NCBI RefSeq assembly: GCF_001907695.1
Contig: NZ_KV880638.1
Coordinates: 1,240,882 to 1,304,881 of the forward strand
Origin: Thalassospira sp. TSL5-1
GTDB lineage: Bacteria > Pseudomonadota > Alphaproteobacteria > Rhodospirillales > Thalassospiraceae
Length of the DNA stretch: 64,000 nucleotides
Direction: 5' to 3'
Both the position numbers and the translations under genes were made by a program. Shown here piece by piece: positions 1 to 8,424 of the stretch. Each line of letters begins with the position of its first letter. Within the stretch, counting starts at the first letter, position 1. The notes below the pieces were generated by a model that saw only the letters and a program-made list of their open reading frames with translations, did no database searches and was not told where the DNA came from.

Positions 1-1
1 T

Positions 2-1429
2 CAGTTGCGCGAAGCCTGCGAAAGTGCCGGGGCTGAACTCGTCGCGATTGACCCCAACCCGATTGATGCCCTGTGGCATCAGCAACCCGCCCAGCCGCTG
101 GCACCCGCCCGCCCGCATTTGCTGGAATATGCCGGGCAGTCCAGTGCCGAAAAGCGGGCGGCCATTGCCAAGGCCCTTGAAACCCTGGAATGTGAAGCGG
201 CGGTTATTTCCGCCCCTGACAGCATTGCCTGGCTGTTAAATATTCGCGGTGGCGATGTGCCGCAAACGCCGCTGATGCTGGGTTATGCGATTATTGATAA
301 AAACGGTGCAGTGGACCTGTTTGCCGATGAACGCAAATTTGCCCCCGAAACCCGCGACTGGATTGCGGGTGATGCAACATTGCGCCAGCCCGGCGAACTG
401 GCCGACGCCCTGCGTGGTTTGGGTAATGGGTCGGTCCGGCTGGATGAAGCAACCGCGTCGGACTGGTTGCGCATGCAATTAAGCAAGGCCGGTGCCACGG
501 TGCGCCTGGGTCGGGACCCGATTGCCATTCCCAAGGCGATTAAAAATGCGGTGGAACTGGAAGGCTCGCGCAAGGCGCATAAGCGCGATGGCGAAAAAAT
601 CATTCGTTATTTTGCCTGGCTGGAAAAGGCGGCCGCAGACGGGACGCTTGATGAAATGCGGGCCGCAGACAAATTGCTGTCCCTGCGCGAGGAAGACCCG
701 CTGTTTCGCGACAGCAGCTTTACCACCATTCCCGGCAGCGGACCGAACGGGGCGATTTGCCATTATCGTTGCATCCCGGAAACCAATCGCAAATTGCAGC
801 CTGGCGAGATTTTCCTGATTGATTCCGGCGGGCAATATATTGATGGCACCACCGATATTACCCGCACCACGATTATCGGCACGCCCAGCGATGAAATGCG
901 TGACCGTTTTACCCGTGTGCTGAAAGGGCACATCGCCCTTGCCACGGCCAAATTCCCGGCCGGTACCACCGGCCCGCAGCTTGATACCCTGGCACGCAAA
1001 CCGTTATGGGATGTGGGCCTGGATTTTGACCACGGCACCGGCCACGGTGTTGGCAGCTATTTGGGGGTCCATGAAGGGCCGCAACGCATTTCCAAGGCGG
1101 CCAATAAAATTGCCCTGAAGCCGGGCATGGTTCTGTCGAACGAGCCGGGTTATTACAAGGAAGGCGAATATGGCATTCGCATCGAAAACCTGATCGCCGT
1201 GATCGAACTTCCGGCACCGGTCGGGGCCGAATTACCGGTTCTGGGGTTTGAAACCCTGACCTTTTCGCCCATCGAACGGCGTTTGATCGATGCCAGCCTG
1301 CTTGATGATGCGGAACTGAACTGGCTGAACGATTATCATGCCCGGGTTTATGCCATGTACGAAAACGACCTTGATGATGAACATCGTGACTGGTTGAAAC
1401 AGGCAACCGCACCGCTTTCCAGGGATTAA
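2..1429 (+). CDS. Xaa-Pro aminopeptidase (M24B, aminopeptidase P type), 5' truncated by the window
   Basis: This is the C-terminal part of a cytosolic metallopeptidase that removes the N-terminal residue from peptides with proline in second position. The reading frame is open to the left edge, and the family is about 600 residues long, so roughly the first 120 residues lie outside the window. The visible part holds the end of one creatinase-like N-terminal domain, a second one, and the pita-bread catalytic domain from about codon 190. All five dinuclear metal ligands are visible, numbered from the first codon here: D274 and D285 (IDSGG...TTDITRT), H348 (HGTGHGVG), E381 (SNEPG) and E395 (RIEN). 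A terminator hairpin follows, so it ends its own transcript. The in-frame TTG at position 5 is not the real start. Confidence 0.93.
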   Translation, partial: QLREACESAGAELVAIDPNPIDALWHQQPAQPLAPARPHLLEYAGQSSAEKRAAIAKALETLECEAAVISAPDSIAWLLNIRGGDVPQTPLMLGYAIIDKNGAVDLFADERKFAPETRDWIAGDATLRQPGELADALRGLGNGSVRLDEATASDWLRMQLSKAGATVRLGRDPIAIPKAIKNAVELEGSRKAHKRDGEKIIRYFAWLEKAAADGTLDEMRAADKLLSLREEDPLFRDSSFTTIPGSGPNGAICHYRCIPETNRKLQPGEIFLIDSGGQYIDGTTDITRTTIIGTPSDEMRDRFTRVLKGHIALATAKFPAGTTGPQLDTLARKPLWDVGLDFDHGTGHGVGSYLGVHEGPQRISKAANKIALKPGMVLSNEPGYYKEGEYGIRIENLIAVIELPAPVGAELPVLGFETLTFSPIERRLIDASLLDDAELNWLNDYHARVYAMYENDLDDEHRDWLKQATAPLSRD

Positions 1430-1474
1430 GCAGGGGCAAAGGGTGCCGCTCCTTTCGGCCCCAATGGCATAAAG

Positions 1475-1510
1475 ACGCGCCAGTATCGACATGATGCTGG
1501 CGCGTTTTGT
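1475..1510 (+). terminator. Rho-independent terminator after the Xaa-Pro aminopeptidase
   Basis: An 8-bp perfect stem, CGCGCCAG (1476-1483) with CTGGCGCG (1497-1504), is extended by an A-T pair and followed by TTTTGTTT. It lies about 45 bases after the stop codon at 1429. Confidence 0.8.
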
Positions 1511-1635
1511 TTGGCATGATTTATGGGGGAGCCGGGCAAAACGTTGGCGGAATCCGCATTGGCTGCAAAACAGTTGCCGCCAGAGTTTCATCGTATCAGG
1601 CTAATTCAATGTGAAAAACAAGTGATGGATGCGCC

Positions 1636-1685
1636 TTATGGTGGATGTATTCCTCCATAAGCTTCTGAAAATAAAATATTTTATT
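1636..1685. promoter_or_regulatory. Two palindromes, candidate operators of the amidohydrolase/PrpD/TRAP operon
   Basis: The 486-base gap 1430-1915 holds the terminator above and, further on, two symmetric elements. The first is TTATGGTGGA (1636-1645) and TCCTCCATAA (1651-1660), matching at 9 of 10 positions around a 5-base centre. The second is a perfect 16-bp AT palindrome, AATAAAATATTTTATT, at 1670-1685. Both lie 230-280 bases upstream of the first gene of the operon. That suits a regulator site, but no regulator gene is adjacent and the binding protein is unknown. I saw nothing else in the gap. Confidence 0.4.
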
Positions 1686-1915
1686 GATATTGCTCAGGGT
1701 ATCGAAAAACTTTGTAGGGGTCGCAGGAAAACCGATTTGAAAAAGCCTCGAAATCTGGCGGATACTTTGGCTAACAAATTAATCTGAGACACCTGCCCGA
1801 TGGTACCGGCAAGACAGCACCTTTTAAGGGCGTCTGTGACAAAGACGGTCATGGATGGCAGGAAGTTAAACAGTGATCCGGCATGGGCCGGAAAACAGGA
1901 ACGTCCGAGTGTAAT

Positions 1916-2800
1916 ATGACCCAGACCTATCAGGCGATGGCATTTACCGTGCCCGATAATGCGTGTGACTGCCATGTTCACATCTTTGATGCAGGGCGTT
2001 TTCCCCTGTCGGCTGACCGTGTCTATACACCGGACCACGCGCCCCTTTCCGCACTTGAAGCACATTTGGCGCAATTGTCATTTCGCCGGGCCATTCTGGT
2101 GCAGGCCAGCCCCTATGGCACCAATAATGCCTGCATCCTTGATGCCATCGAAAGCATGGGGCAGGACCGTGTCCGGGCTGTTGCCGTGATTGATGACAGT
2201 TTTGGCGATGAAGACCTTGTGCGCCTGCATGGGGCGGGCGTGCGTGGTATTCGCCTTAATCTGCGCACCCATGGCGATGTGGATGCGCAAAGCGTTGCTG
2301 ATCAGTTGGATCATGCCGTAAATCGGGTTTTGCCGCTGGGCTGGCATATTCAGATTTATACCACCCTTGGCAACATCGCTCTGCTTGAAGGCAAGCTGGC
2401 CGCTTTGCCGGTTGATCTGGTGCTGGATCACATGTGTTGCCTGGATGCGGCGGGGGAGTTGACCCAGACCGGGTTTGACAGCTTGCGTCGTCTTTTGGCC
2501 TGCGATCATGTTTATTTGAAACTATCGGCCCTTTACCGGGTGTCGCGCCTGCCGGGTTATGGCGACGTGCAGCCTTTTATTGAAACGCTTTTTGCCACAC
2601 GCCCGGATCGTATGCTGTGGGGCAGTGACTGGCCCCATACAATGCCTGCACCGGGAACGGTGCGTTCGCCTGATAAAATTGAACATTTTCGGCCCGAAGA
2701 TAACGGGCTGGCCCTGAACCTTGTTGCACAATGGGCGGGTGATCCGGCCATTGTCAAAGCCATGCTGGTAGATAATCCCGAAAGGCTCTACTGGCGCTAG
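1916..2800 (+). CDS. Amidohydrolase family protein, LigI-like (2-pyrone-4,6-dicarboxylate lactonase type)
   Basis: TIM-barrel metal-dependent hydrolase of about 294 residues, probably cytosolic. The HxH metal motif after strand 1 is at H20 and H22 (CDCHVHIFD), and the catalytic aspartate is at about D238 in the GSDWPH motif near the end. Both are typical of the amidohydrolase-2 group that includes LigI, which opens the PDC lactone in lignin-aromatic degradation. The true substrate is unknown. The gene is followed 22 bases later by an MmgE/PrpD gene and then a TRAP transporter, so it probably hydrolyses an imported acid or lactone. An in-frame ATG also exists at 1883. I chose 1916 because conserved sequence begins soon after it, but neither start has a strong ribosome site. 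Confidence 0.8.
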   Translation: MTQTYQAMAFTVPDNACDCHVHIFDAGRFPLSADRVYTPDHAPLSALEAHLAQLSFRRAILVQASPYGTNNACILDAIESMGQDRVRAVAVIDDSFGDEDLVRLHGAGVRGIRLNLRTHGDVDAQSVADQLDHAVNRVLPLGWHIQIYTTLGNIALLEGKLAALPVDLVLDHMCCLDAAGELTQTGFDSLRRLLACDHVYLKLSALYRVSRLPGYGDVQPFIETLFATRPDRMLWGSDWPHTMPAPGTVRSPDKIEHFRPEDNGLALNLVAQWAGDPAIVKAMLVDNPERLYWR

Positions 2801-2822
2801 CCACCGGATTTCGGAAAAAAGA

Positions 2823-4202
2823 ATGACATTGATAACCGACCTAGCCGAGCGCATTCATGCGCTGGGACATGCTGATCTTACGCCTGTTGCCATCGAAAAT
2901 GCCAAAACCGTTATCCTTGATACGGTGGGCTGCACCCTTGCCGGCACGCACGAGCCGGTGGTTGAAACAATGCTGCAAACCGAAGGGCTGGCAACACCAG
3001 GCCATGTGTCGTTGCTGGGGCGTGATACCAAACTTGATGTGTTGTGCGCAGCCCTGATCAATGGGGCTGCATCCCATGCGCTTGATTTTGATGATGTGAA
3101 TATTGCCATGGGCGGTCATCCATCCGCCCCGATATTACCGGCATTGTTTGCCATTGCCGAAAGCCAACCCGTTTCGGGCATGGATTTCATGCTGGCCTTT
3201 ATTGCCGGGTTTGAAACAGAAACCCGCATGGCTCGTGCAGTGAATTTTCATCACTATGATCTGGGCTGGCACCCGACGGCAACGCTGGGTGTATTTGGTG
3301 CTACGGCGGCATCGGCCAGGCTTTTGGGCCTTGATGCCCACCAAACCGCGCTGGCCCTGTCGCTATCGGCCAGTCTGGCCAGCGGGGTCAAGGCGAATTT
3401 TGGCACCATGACCAAACCCTATCATGTTGGGCATGCCGCGCGGCATGGCCTGATGGCTGCCAAAATGGCGCAAAATGGCTTTACCGCCAGTCTTGATGTA
3501 CTTGAAGCCAAGCAGGGCTTTTTGAATGTTTACAACGGCAAGGGCAATTACCAGGCCGAGCTGATCACCCAGGACTGGGCCGCCCCGCTTGATATTGTCG
3601 AGCCGGGTATTGGCATCAAGCTTTATCCCTGCTGTGACAGTACCCATGCCACGGTTGATGCACTTTTTTCGCTGCAAAAGCAGCATGGGTTTGGGGCTGA
3701 CGATGTCGAAAGCATCAATACCCGTATTCATCCACTGCGCCTGACGCATGTGAACCGCCCGCAATTGCGTAACAGCCTTGATGCGAAATTTAGCGTGCAA
3801 TATTGCGCGGCGCGTGCGCTTCTGGATGGCGGGCTGACATTTGGCAGTTTTGATGAAGCTGCCTACAACGATCCGGTTGCGCTTTCCTTGATGGTGCGTG
3901 TAAATGCTGCACCGCATGACGACCTGTCATTGACCCGGCCAGGAAACTACCTGACCGAGGTTGATGTAAAACTGCGCGATGGTCGCCAACTTAATAAGCG
4001 AATGGACCGCCCCTTTGGGCGTCATGCCGATGAACCGGCACCAGCCGAACTGATCAGGGCCAAATATGACGATTGCGCCGGACGGGTTTTGTCTGCCGGG
4101 GCAGCGGTGCGCTTGCACGACGCCATCATGGCGCTGGAAACCCTGACTGACCTTTCCTGTTTGTGCACGTTATGGACGCCATCAAACAATATGGCCGCCT
4201 GA
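2823..4202 (+). CDS. MmgE/PrpD family protein
   Basis: A 459-residue member of the family that contains 2-methylcitrate dehydratase (PrpD), cis-aconitate decarboxylase and iminodisuccinate epimerase, which all act on di- or tricarboxylates. Length is normal for the family. The N-terminal all-helical part runs through GAASHALDFDDVNIAMGGHPSAPILPALFA, a hallmark stretch in which the D-D and H-P-S residues line the active site. The lid domain follows from about residue 270 (IGIKLYPCCDSTHATVDAL). It lies between a LigI-like hydrolase and a TRAP transporter in the same operon, so the imported substrate is probably a carboxylic acid. The exact reaction cannot be read from the sequence, and the PrpD name should not be taken as proof of methylcitrate metabolism: no prpB or prpC is nearby. 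Confidence 0.88.
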   Translation: MTLITDLAERIHALGHADLTPVAIENAKTVILDTVGCTLAGTHEPVVETMLQTEGLATPGHVSLLGRDTKLDVLCAALINGAASHALDFDDVNIAMGGHPSAPILPALFAIAESQPVSGMDFMLAFIAGFETETRMARAVNFHHYDLGWHPTATLGVFGATAASARLLGLDAHQTALALSLSASLASGVKANFGTMTKPYHVGHAARHGLMAAKMAQNGFTASLDVLEAKQGFLNVYNGKGNYQAELITQDWAAPLDIVEPGIGIKLYPCCDSTHATVDALFSLQKQHGFGADDVESINTRIHPLRLTHVNRPQLRNSLDAKFSVQYCAARALLDGGLTFGSFDEAAYNDPVALSLMVRVNAAPHDDLSLTRPGNYLTEVDVKLRDGRQLNKRMDRPFGRHADEPAPAELIRAKYDDCAGRVLSAGAAVRLHDAIMALETLTDLSCLCTLWTPSNNMAA

Positions 4203-4245
4203 ATGTGAAAGACGGGGAAAACAATATGTGTGGGAGTGAAATGGA

Positions 4246-4782
4246 ATGATCCGGCGACTGGACTTGCTGTTATGCGGGTTTGAAAAGCTGATGATGGTCG
4301 GTTTGACCCTGGTGGGGGTCAGCCTAGGCCTTCTGCAGATCATCCTGCGATACGTGTTCAATTCGGGCATTCACTGGCTGGAAAGCGTTTTGGTGATTTC
4401 GCTGGTGTGGGCGATGCTGTTTGGGGCCAGCCGCGCCATTCGTGAGGGCTATCATCCGCGTGTTGACCTTCTGCCAATGGCACTGGGGCCACGCGGCCGG
4501 GCGGTTTTGAACCTGCTGGCCTATGGTGCAACTCTGGCATTGTGCCTGTATTACGCCTATGACGCGATTTTTTATGCCAATTTTCTGAATATGATTGGTG
4601 CGGTTAATCAGGAAACCGATATTCCCGAACTGTATTTCTTTCTTGTCGTGCCCATCACGATGGTGTTTTTCAGCCTGCGCTATGTGCTGTTGCTGCTGAG
4701 CCTGGGGCGTGACATCGGGGCACTGAAACCCGAAGAAATCTATCTTTCCAAAATTGCATCCAACAAGGGGCAGGGCAAATGA
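4246..4782 (+). CDS. TRAP transporter small permease (DctQ family)
   Basis: 178 residues with four predicted membrane helices (about residues 14-36, 46-66, 88-110 and 130-152), the standard DctQ layout. This subunit pairs with the large DctM subunit in the inner membrane to form a sodium-driven, binding-protein-dependent acid importer. The start ATG at 4246 has a GGAG-type ribosome site about 10 bases upstream. Its last codons overlap the dctM-type gene by 4 bp, which implies coupled translation. Context assigns it to the amidohydrolase/PrpD catabolic operon. Confidence 0.9.
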   Translation: MIRRLDLLLCGFEKLMMVGLTLVGVSLGLLQIILRYVFNSGIHWLESVLVISLVWAMLFGASRAIREGYHPRVDLLPMALGPRGRAVLNLLAYGATLALCLYYAYDAIFYANFLNMIGAVNQETDIPELYFFLVVPITMVFFSLRYVLLLLSLGRDIGALKPEEIYLSKIASNKGQGK

Positions 4783-6098
4783 CCGTTGCTTTTCTGGCCA
4801 TTGTTTTCTTCGTCCTGATCCTTATTGGCGCGCCGATTGCCGTTGCCCTGGGCGGGGCGGCGGTATTGTCCTCGATCTTCTTCTCGCCAATCCCGACCGG
4901 GATTCTCGGGCAGAAACTGCTGACCAATCTTGAACATTTCACCCTGATGGCCGTGCCGTTTTTCTTTTTGGCCGCAGCCCTGATGGAAAATGGCGGGCTG
5001 GTGCGCCGCCTGGTGGATCTGGCGACGGCCCTGATGGGGCATTTCAAGGCCGGCCTTGGCATGGCAACGGTTTTGACCTGCATTTTCTTTGCTGCCATTT
5101 CCGGCTCCAGCCCGGCCACCGTGGCGGCGGTGGGTAACATTCTTTATCCCGCGCTGCTAAAGGAAGGCTATTCCAAAAAATTCTCGATCGGGGCGATTTG
5201 TACCTCGGGGTCGATTGGCATTTTGCTGCCGCCAAGCATTCCATTGATCCTTTATGGCTTTGTTACCGAAACCTCGATCCCCAAGCTGTTTTTGGCGGGT
5301 GTGGTGCCGGGTGTCATTTATGGTCTGCTTTTGTTGTTTACCGCACGTTTCCTTGCAACCCGCGAAGGGGTGGAAGTCCGCCAGCGGGCGGCCGTCGGGG
5401 AAATGGGTCGGGCATTTCGCGTCAGCTTTCCGGCATTGTTGCTGCCCATTGTGATTATCGTCGGGATTTATGGTTTTCCGGGGTTTGAACTTTTTGGCAT
5501 GCAGTTTGAGGGTGGGGCCATTTTCACCCCGACCGAGGCGGCCCTGGTTGCCATTGGTCTGGCGGTTATTGTTGGCATGTTGATCTACCGCGAACTTAAG
5601 GTTCGGGATGTTTTTAATGTTGTTGCCGCAACAGTACCGCGGGTTGGCATGATTTTTTGGGTCACGGCCAATGCCCTGATGTTTGGCTATTTCATTACCA
5701 AAATCGGTGTGCCGGCCAAACTGGCCCAACTGGTTCTTGATGCCGGGCTATCGCCGGTTCAGTTCCTGCTTTGCGTCAATGTGCTGTTGGTGATTGTCGG
5801 TTTTTTCCTTGAAGGCGTCCCGACCATTCTGATTTTTGCACCGCTGCTGGAGCCTGCGGCCCGGTCGCTTGGTATCGATCCGGTTCATTTTGCCATCATC
5901 ATGGTGGTGAATATCGAATTGGGGCTGATCACGCCACCGGTGGGTATGAATCTTTTTGTCGCCAGCAGTATTTCGGGCATGTCGGTTTTGACTGTGTTCC
6001 GGGCGGCTTTGCCCTGGATCGCCGCTACCCTGACGGCCCTGCTTCTTGTGACCTTTGTACCGCAAATTTCGCTTTATCTGCCGGCTTTGATGAAGTGA
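4779..6098 (+). CDS. TRAP transporter large permease (DctM family)
   Basis: 439 residues, very hydrophobic, with about 12 membrane segments. This is the ion-coupled translocation subunit of a TRAP importer. Family features include the N-terminal GAPIAVALGGAA region, the SGSSPATVAAVG segment near residues 107-118, the repeat-like LLPPSIPLILYG, and the C-terminal LITPPVGMNLFVASSISG motif. It overlaps the DctQ gene by 4 bp (ATGA) and is followed 64 bases later by the binding-protein gene, so a complete system is encoded in order Q-M-P. Substrate is probably an organic acid used by the two upstream enzymes. Confidence 0.93.
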   Translation: MTVAFLAIVFFVLILIGAPIAVALGGAAVLSSIFFSPIPTGILGQKLLTNLEHFTLMAVPFFFLAAALMENGGLVRRLVDLATALMGHFKAGLGMATVLTCIFFAAISGSSPATVAAVGNILYPALLKEGYSKKFSIGAICTSGSIGILLPPSIPLILYGFVTETSIPKLFLAGVVPGVIYGLLLLFTARFLATREGVEVRQRAAVGEMGRAFRVSFPALLLPIVIIVGIYGFPGFELFGMQFEGGAIFTPTEAALVAIGLAVIVGMLIYRELKVRDVFNVVAATVPRVGMIFWVTANALMFGYFITKIGVPAKLAQLVLDAGLSPVQFLLCVNVLLVIVGFFLEGVPTILIFAPLLEPAARSLGIDPVHFAIIMVVNIELGLITPPVGMNLFVASSISGMSVLTVFRAALPWIAATLTALLLVTFVPQISLYLPALMK

Positions 6099-6162
6099 CC
6101 CGCACCGTTTTCAGGGGATGGAAGGGTGTGCCCAACACAATGATAAATAGTGGAGAAATGAG

Positions 6163-7182
6163 ATGAAATATACTGGGAAACTGCGTTTGACCCTGGCGGG
6201 GATTTTGATGGCCGGGGTTGCCTTTGGGGCCTCGATTGCCAATGCCGAGCCGATTAAAATCGTCATGTCTGATGATTCGGCCAAGGTCAGCCTCAAAGGC
6301 CAGACCTTTGAAAAATTCGCCGAAGAAGTCAAAAAGCGTCTTGGCGATAAGGTTGTGATTGAACTGCATCATTCCAGCACCCTGTTTGACCAGAGCGACC
6401 AGGTTCAGGGGCTTCAGCTTGGCGCGGTTAACTTCATTGCACCGACAACGGGTACCTATGCCACCCTTGCCAAGGGCATGAATGCATTTAACCTGCCGTT
6501 TCTTCTCGATACGCCGGAAAAATTCACGGCCGCGATGCAGGATGAAACGGTACGCAGCATTTTTGTGCCGCAACTGCGCTCCAAAAACATTGAACCAGTT
6601 GCCTTCTGGATCAATGGTCCGCGTGTTCTGGGCTATTCCGGCAACAAGGATGTACTGACGCCTGACGATATCGCGGGTATGAAAGTCCGTGTTCAGTCCG
6701 CCCCGGTTTATGTGAAAACCTTTGAGGCAGTTGGTGCAAACCCGGTTAGTGTGAATTGGGGCGAAGCCCCGACTGCCCTTCAGACCGGCGTGATTGACGG
6801 TGCCGAAGTGACGCCGAATGCCTGGAAGGGGTCGGGCATGTATGAAATGATCAATCATCTGACCCTGACCAACCACATGTATTCCTATTACATGGTGGGG
6901 ACCAGCAAGAACTGGTGGGATGGCCTGCCCGACGATGTCCGTTCCGGTATTGCCGATGCCCTTAAAGCCGCAACCGACTGGAACCTTGAAAACGGCCTTA
7001 AGATGAACAGTGACGATGTGGAATTCATCCGCCAAAGTGGTGTTAAAGTTCATAGCCTGAATGACGAACAGCATGCCGCCTGGGTTGCCAAGATGAAACC
7101 GGTCTGGAAAGAACTGGGTGAACCGCTGGTTGGCCCTGAAGTGATGGCCCGGCTGAAAGAAATTGCCGGTGCGGCGGACTAA
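6163..7182 (+). CDS. TRAP transporter substrate-binding protein (DctP family)
   Basis: 339 residues with a clear Sec signal peptide (KLRLTLAGILMAGVAFGASIANA, cleavage before EPIKI), so it is periplasmic. The DctP fold is recognisable from the LPFLLDTPE segment and the GMKVRVQ motif, whose arginine (R176) corresponds to the residue that makes the salt bridge to the substrate carboxylate in nearly all DctP proteins. The bound ligand is therefore probably an acid. The start ATG has GGAG at 6152-6155. A terminator follows at 7226-7250, ending the operon that began at 1916. Confidence 0.92.
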   Translation: MKYTGKLRLTLAGILMAGVAFGASIANAEPIKIVMSDDSAKVSLKGQTFEKFAEEVKKRLGDKVVIELHHSSTLFDQSDQVQGLQLGAVNFIAPTTGTYATLAKGMNAFNLPFLLDTPEKFTAAMQDETVRSIFVPQLRSKNIEPVAFWINGPRVLGYSGNKDVLTPDDIAGMKVRVQSAPVYVKTFEAVGANPVSVNWGEAPTALQTGVIDGAEVTPNAWKGSGMYEMINHLTLTNHMYSYYMVGTSKNWWDGLPDDVRSGIADALKAATDWNLENGLKMNSDDVEFIRQSGVKVHSLNDEQHAAWVAKMKPVWKELGEPLVGPEVMARLKEIAGAAD

Positions 7183-7225
7183 ATCACCCGCCTGCCTGAC
7201 CTATACATAAAACATTCCTGCACAT

Positions 7226-7250
7226 CGACCCGGTATTGCCGGGTCGTTTT
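7226..7250 (+). terminator. Terminator of the amidohydrolase/PrpD/TRAP operon
   Basis: CGACCCGG (7226-7233) pairs with CCGGGTCG (7239-7246) around a 5-base loop, followed by TTTT. It lies between two convergent genes, the DctP gene and a LysR gene. Confidence 0.8.
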
Positions 7251-7273
7251 GCGTTTGGCGACGGCAACAGTTC

Positions 7274-8173
7274 TTAGTCCACTTTCCCTACCGTATGAAA
7301 GAAATCCTGCACGATTGTCAGATATTGGTGGGCAACACGCGATAGCGGTGTTGTTTTGTTGAAAATCGCGCAGGCTTCGACTTCAATATTCATAAAGGTC
7401 GGCACGGCAACCAGATCGGGATAATGGTTGTCGGACAACAGGGACGTATCAAGGATACCAATCCCGACCCCTGAATTGATCAGGTCATAGGCCTGGAGAG
7501 TGCCGGTTTCGACCTTGGGCGACAGGGGAATATCGTGCTGGCGCAGTGCCCGGTTCAGGGCATTGCGCAAGTAGGTGCCCGACCGGTTCAAAATCAGGTT
7601 TTCATTTCGCAGGTCATTTGGCTCGACACGGGAATGTTGTGCCAGCCTGTGATCGGCCCGGAGCACACATTCAAATTTGATTTTCTTAAGCGGGATATAT
7701 TCCAGCATCGAATTTTCCCGCGCCCCATAAACAAAACCCACATCAAAGGCCCCCATGCGAATGCTGTTCACTACCTGGGAGGATTGACCCGAATGGATGG
7801 AAATGGTGGCCTTGGGAAAATGCTCACACAGGATTTTAATCGTCGGGGCAACAAAATGCTGCGACATGGAGGGCAGGGATTGCACCGATAAAAACGCCGA
7901 ATCTCCTTCGGCTATATTGGTGATTTTGGTTTGCACATGGTCGAGATGCTGAAACATCCGATCAACTTCGGGCAGCAGTTTGATCGCCTCGGGCGTGGGT
8001 GACAGGCCAAAGGCACTGCGTTCAAACAGGATCAGCCCTACGGAATCCTCCAGCCGTTTTAGAAGGCCACTGGCAGTAGGCTGGGAAATGTTCAGTTCGA
8101 CGGACGATTTGCTGATCGATCCGGTCAGCATGATGGATCGAAACAGTTCCAGTCCGCGGATGCTCGCTTTCAT
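7274..8173 (-). CDS. LysR family transcriptional regulator
   Basis: 299 residues, normal for LysR. The winged helix-turn-helix is at residues 5-62, with recognition part LNISQPTASGLLKRLEDSVG, and the effector-binding domain at about 90-295. It is convergent with the TRAP operon and divergent from the aldo/keto reductase gene 251 bases away. LysR proteins usually control the divergent neighbour, so the reductase is the likeliest target. An ATAC-N11-GTAT element at 8339-8357 in that gap fits the T-N11-A rule for LysR sites. Control of the upstream TRAP operon is also possible. Confidence 0.9.
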   Translation of the reverse strand: MKASIRGLELFRSIMLTGSISKSSVELNISQPTASGLLKRLEDSVGLILFERSAFGLSPTPEAIKLLPEVDRMFQHLDHVQTKITNIAEGDSAFLSVQSLPSMSQHFVAPTIKILCEHFPKATISIHSGQSSQVVNSIRMGAFDVGFVYGARENSMLEYIPLKKIKFECVLRADHRLAQHSRVEPNDLRNENLILNRSGTYLRNALNRALRQHDIPLSPKVETGTLQAYDLINSGVGIGILDTSLLSDNHYPDLVAVPTFMNIEVEACAIFNKTTPLSRVAHQYLTIVQDFFHTVGKVD

Positions 8174-8338
8174 CTGTTTTCTATCCTGCTGTTGTGCCCG
8201 TCTGTCTGGTTTGTTTGCCTATATACACCTAATGACGGGTTTGTCCGAAGAACCAATCGGCAAAATGCGCGATGGCATGAACGTCACGGGCAGGGGCTTT
8301 GGGGTGTTTTCCGGTTATTGCAATTCGTGCCTGACAGG

Positions 8339-8357
8339 ATACTTGCAAATAACGTAT
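8339..8357. promoter_or_regulatory. Candidate LysR-type box (ATAC-N11-GTAT)
   Basis: ATAC at 8339-8342 and GTAT at 8354-8357 are perfectly symmetric and 11 bases apart, matching the general T-N11-A LysR pattern. The site lies between the divergent LysR and aldo/keto reductase genes, 68 bases before the reductase start. Confidence 0.4.
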
Positions 8358-8424
8358 TCTCTCGTCCATTGGATCGATACAAATTTTGGGAAAACCCAAA
8401 GTAAAAACAATCAGGAGGAAGACT

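Noticed and set aside
2823-4202. Naming this gene prpD (2-methylcitrate dehydratase)
   Set aside because: No prpB, prpC or acs-like genes are nearby, and the family has several other activities, so only the family name is justified.
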